A DNA stretch of 64,000 bases from an uncultured Litoreibacter sp. (GTDB lineage: Bacteria > Pseudomonadota > Alphaproteobacteria > Rhodobacterales > Rhodobacteraceae). Shown here in pieces: positions 16,519 to 25,128 of the stretch. The stretch's first letter is position 1; each line of letters starts with the position of its first letter. Under the pieces are notes generated by a model. That model made no database searches. It was not told the origin of the DNA and saw only the letters and a program-made list of their open reading frames with translations. The stretch spans positions 1,507,048 to 1,571,047 of the forward strand of contig NZ_CANMXB010000001.1 of assembly GCF_947501785.1 (NCBI RefSeq), read 5' to 3'. The position numbers and the translations under genes were made by a program.

Positions 16519-17547
16519 TCACGGATCGCTTTGGCGCAGGGTGCTCAGCAGCGTTTCTGCGGCGCTTGCCGGCGTTGTGGCGCGTGATTGAACCTGCGCT
16601 GACAGGGTTTCCATCTGCGCTTTGATCGCTGGGTCGGTCGTCAGCCGCGACAGCAGCCTTGTGCGGACCTCTTCTTCGAACCAATGCACGGCCTGCCGGG
16701 CGCGGTTTTTGTCCCAGTGTCCTTGGGCCTTGCGCCAATCGGCCAGCGTGGTCATGTCCTGCCAGACCTGCGTCAGCCCGTCTTCCTCCAGCGCGGAGAC
16801 AGGTTGCGCCTTGGGGAAGCCTTCGGGGTCTTGCGCACGCTTTCTGAGCAACCTCAGCGCACCGGCGTAATCTGCCGTGGTGCGGATGGCTTGCGGTTTC
16901 AACTCCCCATCGGCCTTGTTCACCAGAATAAGGTCGGCAATCTCCATGATGCCGCGTTTGACGCCTTGCAGCTCATCCCCGCCTGCGGGGGCCAGCAGCA
17001 GGGTGAAGATGTCCGACATCTCGGCCACCATGGTTTCCGATTGGCCGACGCCCACCGTCTCGATCAGGATCACGTCGAAACCTGCCGCTTCGCACAGCGC
17101 CACGACCGCGCGGGTACGCCGCCCGACCCCGCCCAGATGCGATTGCGACGGTGAGGGCCGGATGAAAGCGTTTTTGTCGCGCGACAGCCGGTCCATGCGG
17201 GTTTTGTCGCCCAGGATCGAGCCGCCGGAGCGGGTTGAGCTGGGATCGACCGCCAGCACGGCAACTTTCAGGTCTTGAGCCGTCAGATGCGTGCCAAAGG
17301 CCTCGATAAAGGTGGATTTGCCGACGCCGGGGGTGCCAGAGAGGCCAATGCGCAGGGCCTGCCTGCCCTTTTGGCCTGCCAATTGCAGCAGGGCCTGCGC
17401 GTCCTGTTGATGATCGGCGCGGCCGCTTTCGACAAGCGTGATGGCGCGCGCGAGCGCACGGCGCTCCCCGCTGGTGACTTTGGCGGCCAATTCTTCAATA
17501 TGTTTCAACGCTGCGCGGTCTTTCGCTTGTTTTTTCGCCCCATTCAC
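16519..17547 (-). CDS. meaB: Methylmalonyl-CoA mutase-associated G-protein chaperone MeaB
   Basis: This G3E GTPase protects and reloads the B12-dependent methylmalonyl-CoA mutase. The protein of 342 residues has the P-loop GTPGVGKST, a Walker B-like VAVLAVDPSSTRSGGSILGDKTRM, which is the typical MeaB/ArgK stretch, DVILIETVGVGQSE, and NKAD. The start is set at a GTG (17547) because no ATG is present between the signature start and the divergent gene's region; the ribosome site is weak. No mutase gene is in the window. Confidence 0.92.
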   Translation of the reverse strand: MNGAKKQAKDRAALKHIEELAAKVTSGERRALARAITLVESGRADHQQDAQALLQLAGQKGRQALRIGLSGTPGVGKSTFIEAFGTHLTAQDLKVAVLAVDPSSTRSGGSILGDKTRMDRLSRDKNAFIRPSPSQSHLGGVGRRTRAVVALCEAAGFDVILIETVGVGQSETMVAEMSDIFTLLLAPAGGDELQGVKRGIMEIADLILVNKADGELKPQAIRTTADYAGALRLLRKRAQDPEGFPKAQPVSALEEDGLTQVWQDMTTLADWRKAQGHWDKNRARQAVHWFEEEVRTRLLSRLTTDPAIKAQMETLSAQVQSRATTPASAAETLLSTLRQSDP

Positions 17548-17625
17548 CGTGAAGGGGGTGGTTCCCCTTTGTGGAAGCCCCAATATGAAGGAGCAAGCAA
17601 GAATTGCATCTGCGAGGTAAGAGTA

Positions 17626-18327
17626 ATGAAGCGTATTTTGTTTGGTTTGGCCTCTGTTGCCTGCCTGAGCGGCACCCCTGCCCTGTCTGACGGGTCTACC
17701 AACGCGGTGTTCAGCGTGGCCATTCGTGGGATCACCGCCGGCACCCTGACGGTCAAAGGGTCGGAACAGGGGGGCAGCTATTCCACCACCGGCGTTTTGC
17801 AATCGGGCGGGCTGGTTGGGCTGGTGAAATCGCTGAAATACACCGCATCGGCCAAAGGTGCGGTGAAGGGGTCGTCGTTCCGGCCCTGGCGCTATGACGA
17901 GAACGCCGATACCGGCAAGCGCAAATCCAAGACCACCATGACCTATTCGGGCGGCGTGCCAAAGGTGGTGGCGGGATCAACCGGCGACCTGAACCCCGCC
18001 TCGCAAAAGGGCACGGTGGACCCGCAGACAGCGATTTATGCGGCGTTTCGCGACGTCGATCAGGCGGATGTGTGCAAGCTGAATGTGCAGATGTTTGACG
18101 GCAAGCGCCGGTCCCAGGTGAAGCTGGCCAGCCCGCGCGCGGATGGCAACATGATCAAATGCGACGGCGAGTACCGGCGGCTGAAGGGCTTTTCCGCCGA
18201 GGACATGGCCGAGAAGACGCGGTTCCCGTTCAACCTGTATTACGCCAAGACGGCTGACGGGCGGTACCGGGTGGAGAAGGTGGTCACGCAAACGCTTTAT
18301 GGCAATGCGACGATGACGCGGCGGTAA
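17626..18327 (+). CDS. Periplasmic DUF3108-type protein
   Basis: The 233-residue protein starts with a signal peptide (MKRILFGLASVACLSGTPALS) and continues with beta-rich strands such as FSVAIRGITAGTLTVKG, YSTTGVLQSGGLVGLVKSLK and YAAFRDV, characteristic of DUF3108 envelope proteins. Two cysteines (CKLNVQMFDG, KCDGEYRR) could form a disulfide. GAGGT lies nine bases before the ATG. Function is unknown; it diverges from meaB. Confidence 0.75.
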   Translation: MKRILFGLASVACLSGTPALSDGSTNAVFSVAIRGITAGTLTVKGSEQGGSYSTTGVLQSGGLVGLVKSLKYTASAKGAVKGSSFRPWRYDENADTGKRKSKTTMTYSGGVPKVVAGSTGDLNPASQKGTVDPQTAIYAAFRDVDQADVCKLNVQMFDGKRRSQVKLASPRADGNMIKCDGEYRRLKGFSAEDMAEKTRFPFNLYYAKTADGRYRVEKVVTQTLYGNATMTRR

Positions 18328-18355
18328 GGAGGGGCTCTGCCCCGGTTTTCATTTA

Positions 18356-18410
18356 GGGGGCTCTGCCCCCGTCGCTGACGCTCCTCCCCCGGCATATTTT
18401 TGGCAAAAAG
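18356..18410 (+). repeat. GC-hairpin plus gene-end repeat, copy B
   Basis: The order is the same as at 16459: GGGGGCTCTGCCCCC hairpin, a near-identical spacer (one extra base), then ATATTTTTGGCAAAAAG. An imperfect extra GGGGCTCTGCCCC lies just before it at 18331-18343. Confidence 0.8.
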
Positions 18411-18448
18411 AAGCTGTGCCTTGGAGACGTGGGCGCTAGACAGGGGCC

Positions 18449-20833
18449 ATGAGCCGCTTGCCGATAGAAGATGTGATAGACGCCCTTGCCCGTCAGATGA
18501 CCGGCGGGGGCGTTTGTGTTTTGCAAGCCCCACCGGGGGCGGGCAAGACAACGCGGGTGCCGTTGGCTTTGCTGGAGGCCGGGGCCTTTTCGGGCCGGTT
18601 GATCATGCTGGAGCCGCGCCGCCTGGCGGCGCGGGCGGCGGCGGAGCGGATGGCGCAGGTCTTGGGGGAGCGCGTGGGCGAAACCGTCGGCTACCGGATG
18701 CGCGGCGAGAGCAAGACTTCCAAAGCCACGCGCATCGAGGTCGTGACCGAAGGCGTTTTGACCCGCATGGTGCAGGCTGACCCCGAATTGCCGGGCGTGG
18801 GCTGCGTGGTGTTTGACGAGTTTCACGAGCGGTCCCTCAATGGCGATCTGGGGCTGGCGCTGGTGTGGGAGACGCGCGGGGCGCTGCGCGAGGACCTGAA
18901 GGTGCTGGTGATGTCGGCGACCTTGGATGCAGCCCCCGTGGCCGCGTTGCTGGGCGGCGCGCGGGTGGTGACCTCGGAAGGGCGCAGTTTTCCGGTGGAA
19001 ACCCGTTGGCTGGACACACCCCGCCGCGCCGGCGCGCGGCTGGACGCAGATATGGCCGCGCTGATCGCGCTGGCCGTGGCGGAGACGGAGGGCGGCGTGC
19101 TGGCCTTCCTGCCCGGCGCGCGGGAGATTGAGCGGGTGGCGGGCGCGTTGAGCCTGCCTGCGGGCGTTGTGGTGCGCCCGCTTTATGGCGCCCTGCCCTT
19201 TGCCGCCCAACGCGCGGCGATTGCGCCTGCTGAAGGCGGCGCGCGCAAAGTGGTGCTGGCAACGTCCATTGCCGAGACCTCGCTGACCATTGAGGACGTG
19301 CGGGTGGTGGTCGATGCCGGGCTGGCGCGCCGCGCGCGCTACGATGCCGGGTCCGGCATGTCACGGCTGGTGACGGAGCGGGCGTCAAAAGCGGAGGCCA
19401 CGCAGCGGCAGGGCCGCGCGGGGCGCGTGGCGGAGGGGGTGTGCTACCGGCTGTGGACCAAAGCCGAGGAAGGCGTGATGGGCGCGTTTGCCCCGCCCGA
19501 GATCGAGACGGCGGATTTGGCGGGGCTGGCGCTGGATCTGGCGGCATGGGGCGCGGAGCCTGCTGATTTGAGCTTTTTGAGCATGCCGCCCGAGGGCGCA
19601 TTTGCCGCCGCGCGCCGCGTGTTGGCGATGCTGGGCGCGTTGGATACCCAAGGCAGGATCACTGAGCATGGGCGCGCCCTGGCACGGGTGCCGCTGCATC
19701 CGAGGCTGGCGCATATGCTGGCCTTGTCGGGGGCTGAGGCGGCCTCGGTCGCGGCTGTGTTGGCGGCCCGGCCAGGGGCGGCGCGCACGCTTGATCTGGC
19801 GGCGCGGATGCGGGACGCGCAGAGCCGCGAAGTGAACGCGGAGGCCAAGCGGCTGGCGCGGTTTGCCAAGGGCGAAAGGCGGTCCTTGGGCGAGATGGTG
19901 GCACTGGCCTACCCCGACCGCGTGGCCTTGCGCCGCAAGGGCGCGGATGCGCGGTATCATCTATCAGGCGGCAAGGGCGCGGTGGTGCCGGCCGAGGACG
20001 CATTGGCCAGCCAGCGGCTGCTGGCCGTGGCCGATCTGGACGGCGACGCGCGGGAGGCGCGGGTGCGCGCAGCCGCCGTGGTCAGCGAGGCAGAGCTGCG
20101 CGGGCTTTTTGCAGACCAGATCGCTTGGCGCGACGTCTGCGCATGGTCTCGCCGCGAGGGGCGCGTTTTGACGCGCAAGCAGGAGATGCTGGGCGCCTTG
20201 GTGCTGGATGACCGCATCTGGCAGGACCCCGACCCCGACGCCGTGGCACGGGCCTTGCTGGAGGGTGTGCGCGATCTGGGTTTGGGCGCGTTGAACTGGT
20301 CAAAGCCTGCCTCCTTGCTGCGGGCGCGGGGGCGGTATTTGGGCGACGCGGTGGATTGGTCGGATGCGGGGCTTCTGGCCTCGCTGGAGGATTGGCTGCT
20401 GCCTTATCTGGCGGGCAAGAAGACGGCTGCGGACCTGAAATCGGTCAATCTGGCCGAGGCCTTGCGCAACTCGCTGAGCTGGGAGGCGCTGCAGGACATC
20501 GACCGGCTGGCCCCCGCCGCGATCACCACGCCGCTGGGCCGCAAGGCACAGGTGGATTACGCAGGCGACGTGCCGGGGATCGAGGTGCGGCTGCAGGAAA
20601 TGTTTGGTTGCACCGTGCACCCCACAGTGGGGCCAGACCGCCTGCCGGTGAAAATCACCCTGCTCTCGCCCGGCCAGAAGCCGGTGCAGGTGACGCAGGA
20701 CCTGCCTGGGTTTTGGACCAACTCCTACGCCGATGTGCGCAAGGACATGCGTGGGCGCTACCCGCGCCACCCCTGGCCGGAGGACCCGACACAGGCGGAG
20801 CCCACTGTTCGGGCCAAACCGCGCGGGACGTGA
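18449..20833 (+). CDS. hrpB: ATP-dependent RNA helicase HrpB
   Basis: The 794-residue DExH-box helicase has Walker A APPGAGKTT near residue 30, motif II DEFHERS near 130, SATLDAAP (motif III), ATSIAETSLTI (motif V) and QRQGRAGRVAEG (motif VI). The C-terminal half matches the HrpB extension, ending DMRGRYPRHPWPEDP, a very typical HrpB end. The substrate RNA is unknown; it may act in RNA processing. A repeat follows the stop codon. Confidence 0.96.
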   Translation: MSRLPIEDVIDALARQMTGGGVCVLQAPPGAGKTTRVPLALLEAGAFSGRLIMLEPRRLAARAAAERMAQVLGERVGETVGYRMRGESKTSKATRIEVVTEGVLTRMVQADPELPGVGCVVFDEFHERSLNGDLGLALVWETRGALREDLKVLVMSATLDAAPVAALLGGARVVTSEGRSFPVETRWLDTPRRAGARLDADMAALIALAVAETEGGVLAFLPGAREIERVAGALSLPAGVVVRPLYGALPFAAQRAAIAPAEGGARKVVLATSIAETSLTIEDVRVVVDAGLARRARYDAGSGMSRLVTERASKAEATQRQGRAGRVAEGVCYRLWTKAEEGVMGAFAPPEIETADLAGLALDLAAWGAEPADLSFLSMPPEGAFAAARRVLAMLGALDTQGRITEHGRALARVPLHPRLAHMLALSGAEAASVAAVLAARPGAARTLDLAARMRDAQSREVNAEAKRLARFAKGERRSLGEMVALAYPDRVALRRKGADARYHLSGGKGAVVPAEDALASQRLLAVADLDGDAREARVRAAAVVSEAELRGLFADQIAWRDVCAWSRREGRVLTRKQEMLGALVLDDRIWQDPDPDAVARALLEGVRDLGLGALNWSKPASLLRARGRYLGDAVDWSDAGLLASLEDWLLPYLAGKKTAADLKSVNLAEALRNSLSWEALQDIDRLAPAAITTPLGRKAQVDYAGDVPGIEVRLQEMFGCTVHPTVGPDRLPVKITLLSPGQKPVQVTQDLPGFWTNSYADVRKDMRGRYPRHPWPEDPTQAEPTVRAKPRGT

Positions 20834-20847
20834 GCGTGTGTCCTGAC

Positions 20848-20867
20848 TATTTTTGCCAAAACGAAAC
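20848..20867 (+). repeat. Dispersed gene-end repeat, copy 3
   Basis: TATTTTTGCCAAAACGAAAC stands 14 bases behind the hrpB stop codon in the direct orientation. Confidence 0.65.
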
Positions 20868-20933
20868 AGCCATCTCTGGACAGCGGCCCCCCGCCCGCTA
20901 GTGTCAGATCAATTCAGCAAGGAGAGCGCCCCC

Positions 20934-23225
20934 ATGAACCAGCAAAGCAGCAAGTTCGGCACATCCCAACCCGTGCGCCGGTTTGAGGATGACCGTTTCC
21001 TGACCGGCACCGGCGGCTACCTTGACGACATCGTGCCAGCGGGCGCGCTGTATCTGTATGTTTTGCGGTCCTCTGTGGCACATGGCGAGATCACCGTGCT
21101 TGATATCAGCGACGCGCAGGACGCGGACGGCGTGCATATGGTGATGACGGCGGCCGAATTTGAGGCGGCGGGCGTGACCAACAACATGGGCGCGTCGATC
21201 ATCAACAATCAGGACGGCACGAAAGGCGCGGCCCCGGGGCGCCCCATTCTGGCCAAAGGCCGGGTGCGCTTTGTGGGCGAGCCGCTGGCCTTCATCGTGG
21301 CCGATACCATGGCGCAGGCGAAAGACGCCGCTGACCTGATCATGTTCGACTATGACGATCTGGAGGCCTCCATGGTGGTCGAGCCGGGCGGACCCGCGAT
21401 CCACCCTGAAGCGCCGGACAATGTGGCCTATGACTGGGCCGTAGGCGACAAGGACGCGACGGAGGCCGCCTTTGCGGCGGCGGCCCATACCACCAGCGTG
21501 GTGATTGCCGACAACCGGGTGATTGCCAATTCGATGGAGCCTCGCGGCTGCTTTGCCGAAATGAACGGCGACCGGCTGCACATGGCCTATTCGGGCCAAG
21601 GGGTGTGGGGGCTGAAGGGCTCCCTGTCGTCCACGCTGGGGATCGACAAGGAAAGCGTACATGTCACGACGCCCGATGTGGGTGGCGGCTTCGGCATGAA
21701 AGCCTTTGATTACCCTGAATATTTCATGGTTGGTCATGCGGCTCATGCGTTGGGTAAACCCGTCCGTTGGCAGGCGGAACGCACTGAATCCATGCTCAGC
21801 GACAATGCGGGGCGTGATCTGGTTTCCACCGTGGAAATGGCGTTTGACGAGAACCTGAAGATGACCGGCTACCGCGTTGATACCACGTCAAATATGGGGG
21901 CCTACAACTCGGGCTTTGCGCAGTTCATCCAGTCCGATCTGGCCAGCCGCGTGCTGATGGGGGTCTATGACGTACAGGCCGCGTGGTTCCGCAATGTGGG
22001 CATCTACACCAACACCACCCAAGTCGACGCATACCGCGGCGCGGGGCGGCCAGAGGCGATCTACAAGCTGGAACGCGCCATTGATCATGCCGCCCGCCAA
22101 TTGGGCGTGGACGGACATGAACTGCGGCGGCGCAACTTCATCCCGGCTGGCAACTTCCCCTACACCACCGTGACGGGCGAGATTTACGATGTGGGCGATT
22201 TCAACAAGGTGCTGACCCGCGCCGAACAGGAAGCCGATATGGCGGGGTTCGCGGCGCGCAGGGCGGCGTCGGCCAAGGCGGGCAAGCTGCGCGGCATCGG
22301 CACCTGCTACTATATCGAGAGCATTTTGGGCGACCCGTCCGAGACCGCCAAGATCGCCTTCACCGAAGGGGGCGCGACGCTGTATGTCGGCACCCAGTCC
22401 AACGGTCAGGGGCATGAAACCGTCTACCGCCAGCTGACCCACGACTATACCGGCATCCCGCTGGACAAGATCACCATTGTGCAGGGCGACAGCGACCTGA
22501 TTGCCAAGGGCGGCGGCACCGGGGGGTCTCGGTCGGTTACCACCCAAGGAACCGCGATCAAGGCCACCGGCGAGGCGATTGTCGAGAAATTCAAGCCTTT
22601 CGTGGCCGATCAGCTGGGCGTCCCAGACGTGGCGTTTGAGGATGGTGCCTTCCGCGCCGAAGGCTCCAACACGGTGATGACGCTGATCGAGGCGGCGGAT
22701 CTGGCGCGCGAGGCGGGCAATGATGACCTGCTGGTGACGTCCGAGACCACCACCCTGCCCGGCCGCTCCTTCCCCAATGGCTGCCACATCGCCGAGGTGG
22801 AGATCGACCGCGACACCGGCGTCACGCAGGTGGCAAAATACACGGTGGTGGATGATTTCGGGGTGCTGATGAACCCGATGCTGGCCGAAGGACAGGTGCA
22901 TGGCGGCGTGGTGCAAGGCATCGGCCAGGCGATCAGCGAGCATGTGGTGTTTGACGAGGACGGCCAGCTTTTGACCGCGACCTTCATGGATTACGGCCTG
23001 CCGCGCGCGGGCGACGTGCCGATGATTGCGTTTTATTCCGAACCCGTGCCCTCAACAGCCAATGATCTGGGCATGAAAGGCTGCGGGGAAGCCGGAACCG
23101 TGGGCGCGCTTGCCGCCGTGGCCAATGCCGCACTTGACGCGCTTTGGGAGGAAGGCGTGCGCCATGTCGACATGCCCTTCACCCCGCACCGCGTGTGGGG
23201 CTGGATGAATGATGCGGCGGAGTAG
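20934..23225 (+). CDS. Form II CoxL-like molybdenum hydroxylase large subunit, orphan
   Basis: The 763-residue protein belongs to the xanthine oxidase/CO dehydrogenase large-subunit family, which binds molybdopterin cytosine dinucleotide and hydroxylates small organic substrates. The N-terminal RRFEDDRFLTGTGGYLDDI is the family start; the active-site loop is AYRGAGR (residues 366-372), the form II variant, not the AYXCSFR of genuine CO dehydrogenase. The catalytic glutamate lies in KGCGEAGT (Glu719). AAGGAG stands in front of the ATG at 20934. No FAD or iron-sulfur subunit gene lies beside it; instead a AAA ATPase follows after nine bases. The real substrate is unknown. Confidence 0.9.
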   Translation: MNQQSSKFGTSQPVRRFEDDRFLTGTGGYLDDIVPAGALYLYVLRSSVAHGEITVLDISDAQDADGVHMVMTAAEFEAAGVTNNMGASIINNQDGTKGAAPGRPILAKGRVRFVGEPLAFIVADTMAQAKDAADLIMFDYDDLEASMVVEPGGPAIHPEAPDNVAYDWAVGDKDATEAAFAAAAHTTSVVIADNRVIANSMEPRGCFAEMNGDRLHMAYSGQGVWGLKGSLSSTLGIDKESVHVTTPDVGGGFGMKAFDYPEYFMVGHAAHALGKPVRWQAERTESMLSDNAGRDLVSTVEMAFDENLKMTGYRVDTTSNMGAYNSGFAQFIQSDLASRVLMGVYDVQAAWFRNVGIYTNTTQVDAYRGAGRPEAIYKLERAIDHAARQLGVDGHELRRRNFIPAGNFPYTTVTGEIYDVGDFNKVLTRAEQEADMAGFAARRAASAKAGKLRGIGTCYYIESILGDPSETAKIAFTEGGATLYVGTQSNGQGHETVYRQLTHDYTGIPLDKITIVQGDSDLIAKGGGTGGSRSVTTQGTAIKATGEAIVEKFKPFVADQLGVPDVAFEDGAFRAEGSNTVMTLIEAADLAREAGNDDLLVTSETTTLPGRSFPNGCHIAEVEIDRDTGVTQVAKYTVVDDFGVLMNPMLAEGQVHGGVVQGIGQAISEHVVFDEDGQLLTATFMDYGLPRAGDVPMIAFYSEPVPSTANDLGMKGCGEAGTVGALAAVANAALDALWEEGVRHVDMPFTPHRVWGWMNDAAE

Positions 23226-23234
23226 ACTGATTTA

Positions 23235-24572
23235 ATGGGATTTTTGTCTAACCTTTTCAATTCCGAACCGCAGATGGACGACCGGCTGGAAGAGCTGATC
23301 GGCCCGTTGAAGTCTCTGTTGGTCTGCAGCGCGCTGGAGCTGCCGGAATACCGCTATCTCGACCTCTACCACGCAGCGGCGGCCCGTGCGGGCGACCACG
23401 CCAAAGTCATCGAATCCGAGCTGATGGAAGAGCTGACGCAGCTGCTGCATACCGGCCGCAACCAATGGACCGTGCGTGCCATCGGCAAGGCCAACCGGGT
23501 GCCTTTCGCAAACGGCCCCGGCAGCGAGGAGTTCCTGCCCAACGGCTGCTTTTGGGTGTATCGCAGCGGCGACAATAGCAGCGCATTTGTGATCCGGCTG
23601 CTGCGCAACCGGGTGACCGGCAAAGCGCATCTGGAGGCCGCCGCCCCCAGCCCGGAGCTGGCCGAAGGGATCATCAACGACATCGTTGAGGCGAGCAGCC
23701 GAAACTCCGTCTATCGTGGCAAGATCCTGCATCTGTCCTATAGCAGCGAACGGCGTGACGAATATGGCGACGTGGAGAAGCAGGAAATGCTGCGGGTTCT
23801 CTTCTCTCCGATCACCCCGGTGGGCAGCGCGGACATTGTGCTGAGCGAGCAGCACCGCGCCCTGCTGAAACGCAATGTCATCGATTTGGCGACTCGGCGG
23901 GAGCTGCTGAAGGCCAACGGCGTCCCTCCAAAACGAGGCGTGTTGCTGCACGGCCCGCCCGGCACCGGCAAAACCTATGCCTGCCGCCATCTGTGCAACG
24001 AGATGCCCGAGGTCACCCATATCTTTGTCACCGGCTCGTCTTTGGCCAATGTGGGGGCCGTGTTCTCGCTGGCGCGGCTGTTCCAGCCATCGGTGGTCTT
24101 TGTCGAAGACGCGGACCTGATGTTCAACAACCGCGACGTAAACATGAACACCGGCATATTGGGCGAGCTGATGGACCAGATGGACGGGCTGCGGGTGCAT
24201 GAAGCCATCAGCGTGGTGATGACCACCAACGCCATCGACCGCATGGAAGACGCGCTGAAGGACCGGCCCGGGCGTATCAGCCAGTGCATCTACATGGGCG
24301 CCCCGGATGCGGACCTGCGGGCGCGGTTCATCCGCCATCAGCTGCGCGACTATGACAGCGGCCATCTTGATATCGGCACCCTGAGCGCGGAAACGGACGG
24401 TGCCAGCCAGGCCTTTATCAAGGAATGGGTATTCCGCGCCGTCCAGATCGGCTGCGAACGGCTGAGCGGTGAGAACGGAACCGTCGCGCTGCAGCAGACC
24501 GACTTTTCGGAGGCCCTGTCCGAGATGCGGCTGTCCGAAGACCGCTCGGCCGGCAAGATCATCGGGTTTTGA
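23235..24572 (+). CDS. AAA family ATPase, probable partner of the CoxL-like enzyme
   Basis: The 445-residue protein has an N-terminal region of about 200 residues with no family I recognise, then a single classical AAA module: Walker A GPPGTGKT (residues 240-247), Walker B VVFVEDAD (287-294 region), sensor I MTTNAID, and an arginine-finger-like DRPGR. The gene starts nine bases behind the CoxL-like gene, so both are expected in one message. CoxD, another AAA protein, inserts metal into CO dehydrogenase in Oligotropha; a maturation or chaperone role here is an inference from this analogy, not a homology claim. Confidence 0.8.
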   Translation: MGFLSNLFNSEPQMDDRLEELIGPLKSLLVCSALELPEYRYLDLYHAAAARAGDHAKVIESELMEELTQLLHTGRNQWTVRAIGKANRVPFANGPGSEEFLPNGCFWVYRSGDNSSAFVIRLLRNRVTGKAHLEAAAPSPELAEGIINDIVEASSRNSVYRGKILHLSYSSERRDEYGDVEKQEMLRVLFSPITPVGSADIVLSEQHRALLKRNVIDLATRRELLKANGVPPKRGVLLHGPPGTGKTYACRHLCNEMPEVTHIFVTGSSLANVGAVFSLARLFQPSVVFVEDADLMFNNRDVNMNTGILGELMDQMDGLRVHEAISVVMTTNAIDRMEDALKDRPGRISQCIYMGAPDADLRARFIRHQLRDYDSGHLDIGTLSAETDGASQAFIKEWVFRAVQIGCERLSGENGTVALQQTDFSEALSEMRLSEDRSAGKIIGF

Positions 24573-24706
24573 CCTTCAGGCGGCCGGGCCGCCCCGAATT
24601 TCGGGCGAGTTGCGGCGCAAATCAGCGGCAGTTATTCGCGCGGCCACCATAATTCGGCCAAAATTTGCAAAAATATTGGGGGCCACTGACGTTCAACGAG
24701 GCCCCG

Positions 24707-25048
24707 ATGGCGAATACCGATTTCAACGACCGCGTCGCGCAACCACCGCGCAAGACGGTGTCAAAGTGGATGATCTTGCTGGGTATGGCGCTGGGTTTGC
24801 TGCTTGTGCCACTTGCCTTCAGCGCCCGCGTGGTGACCGAGGTCGTGCTGGAGCCCGGTTTCGGGCCGGACGCCTATTACTACTTCTCCGCGGCGGCTTT
24901 TGCCGCCGGGTTCCACCTGCTGTTATGTGCGCTGGCCATTGTGGCACTTGCCCATCGTTTCCGGCAGATGATGCTCAACGTCATGGTGTTGGAGCTGCTG
25001 ATTGGCTACGGCCTGGCCTCGGTCATGTTTGCAACGATCATCACCTGA
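24707..25048 (+). CDS. Small membrane protein, three predicted helices
   Basis: The 113-residue protein has hydrophobic stretches at about residues 22-42 (MILLGMALGLLLVPLAFSA), 55-80 (YYYFSAAAFAAGFHLLLCAL) and 90-113, so it should sit in the inner membrane. No family is recognised. The ATG at 24707 is preferred over 24665. It follows the AAA gene by 134 bases. Confidence 0.65.
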   Translation: MANTDFNDRVAQPPRKTVSKWMILLGMALGLLLVPLAFSARVVTEVVLEPGFGPDAYYYFSAAAFAAGFHLLLCALAIVALAHRFRQMMLNVMVLELLIGYGLASVMFATIIT

Positions 25049-25128
25049 TCCCGCGCGCGGCGCTTCCCCCGCCCCGCGACCTGCCCTAACGTGACGCGAC
25101 TTGATGTTGCCGAAAGGACCAGACGACC

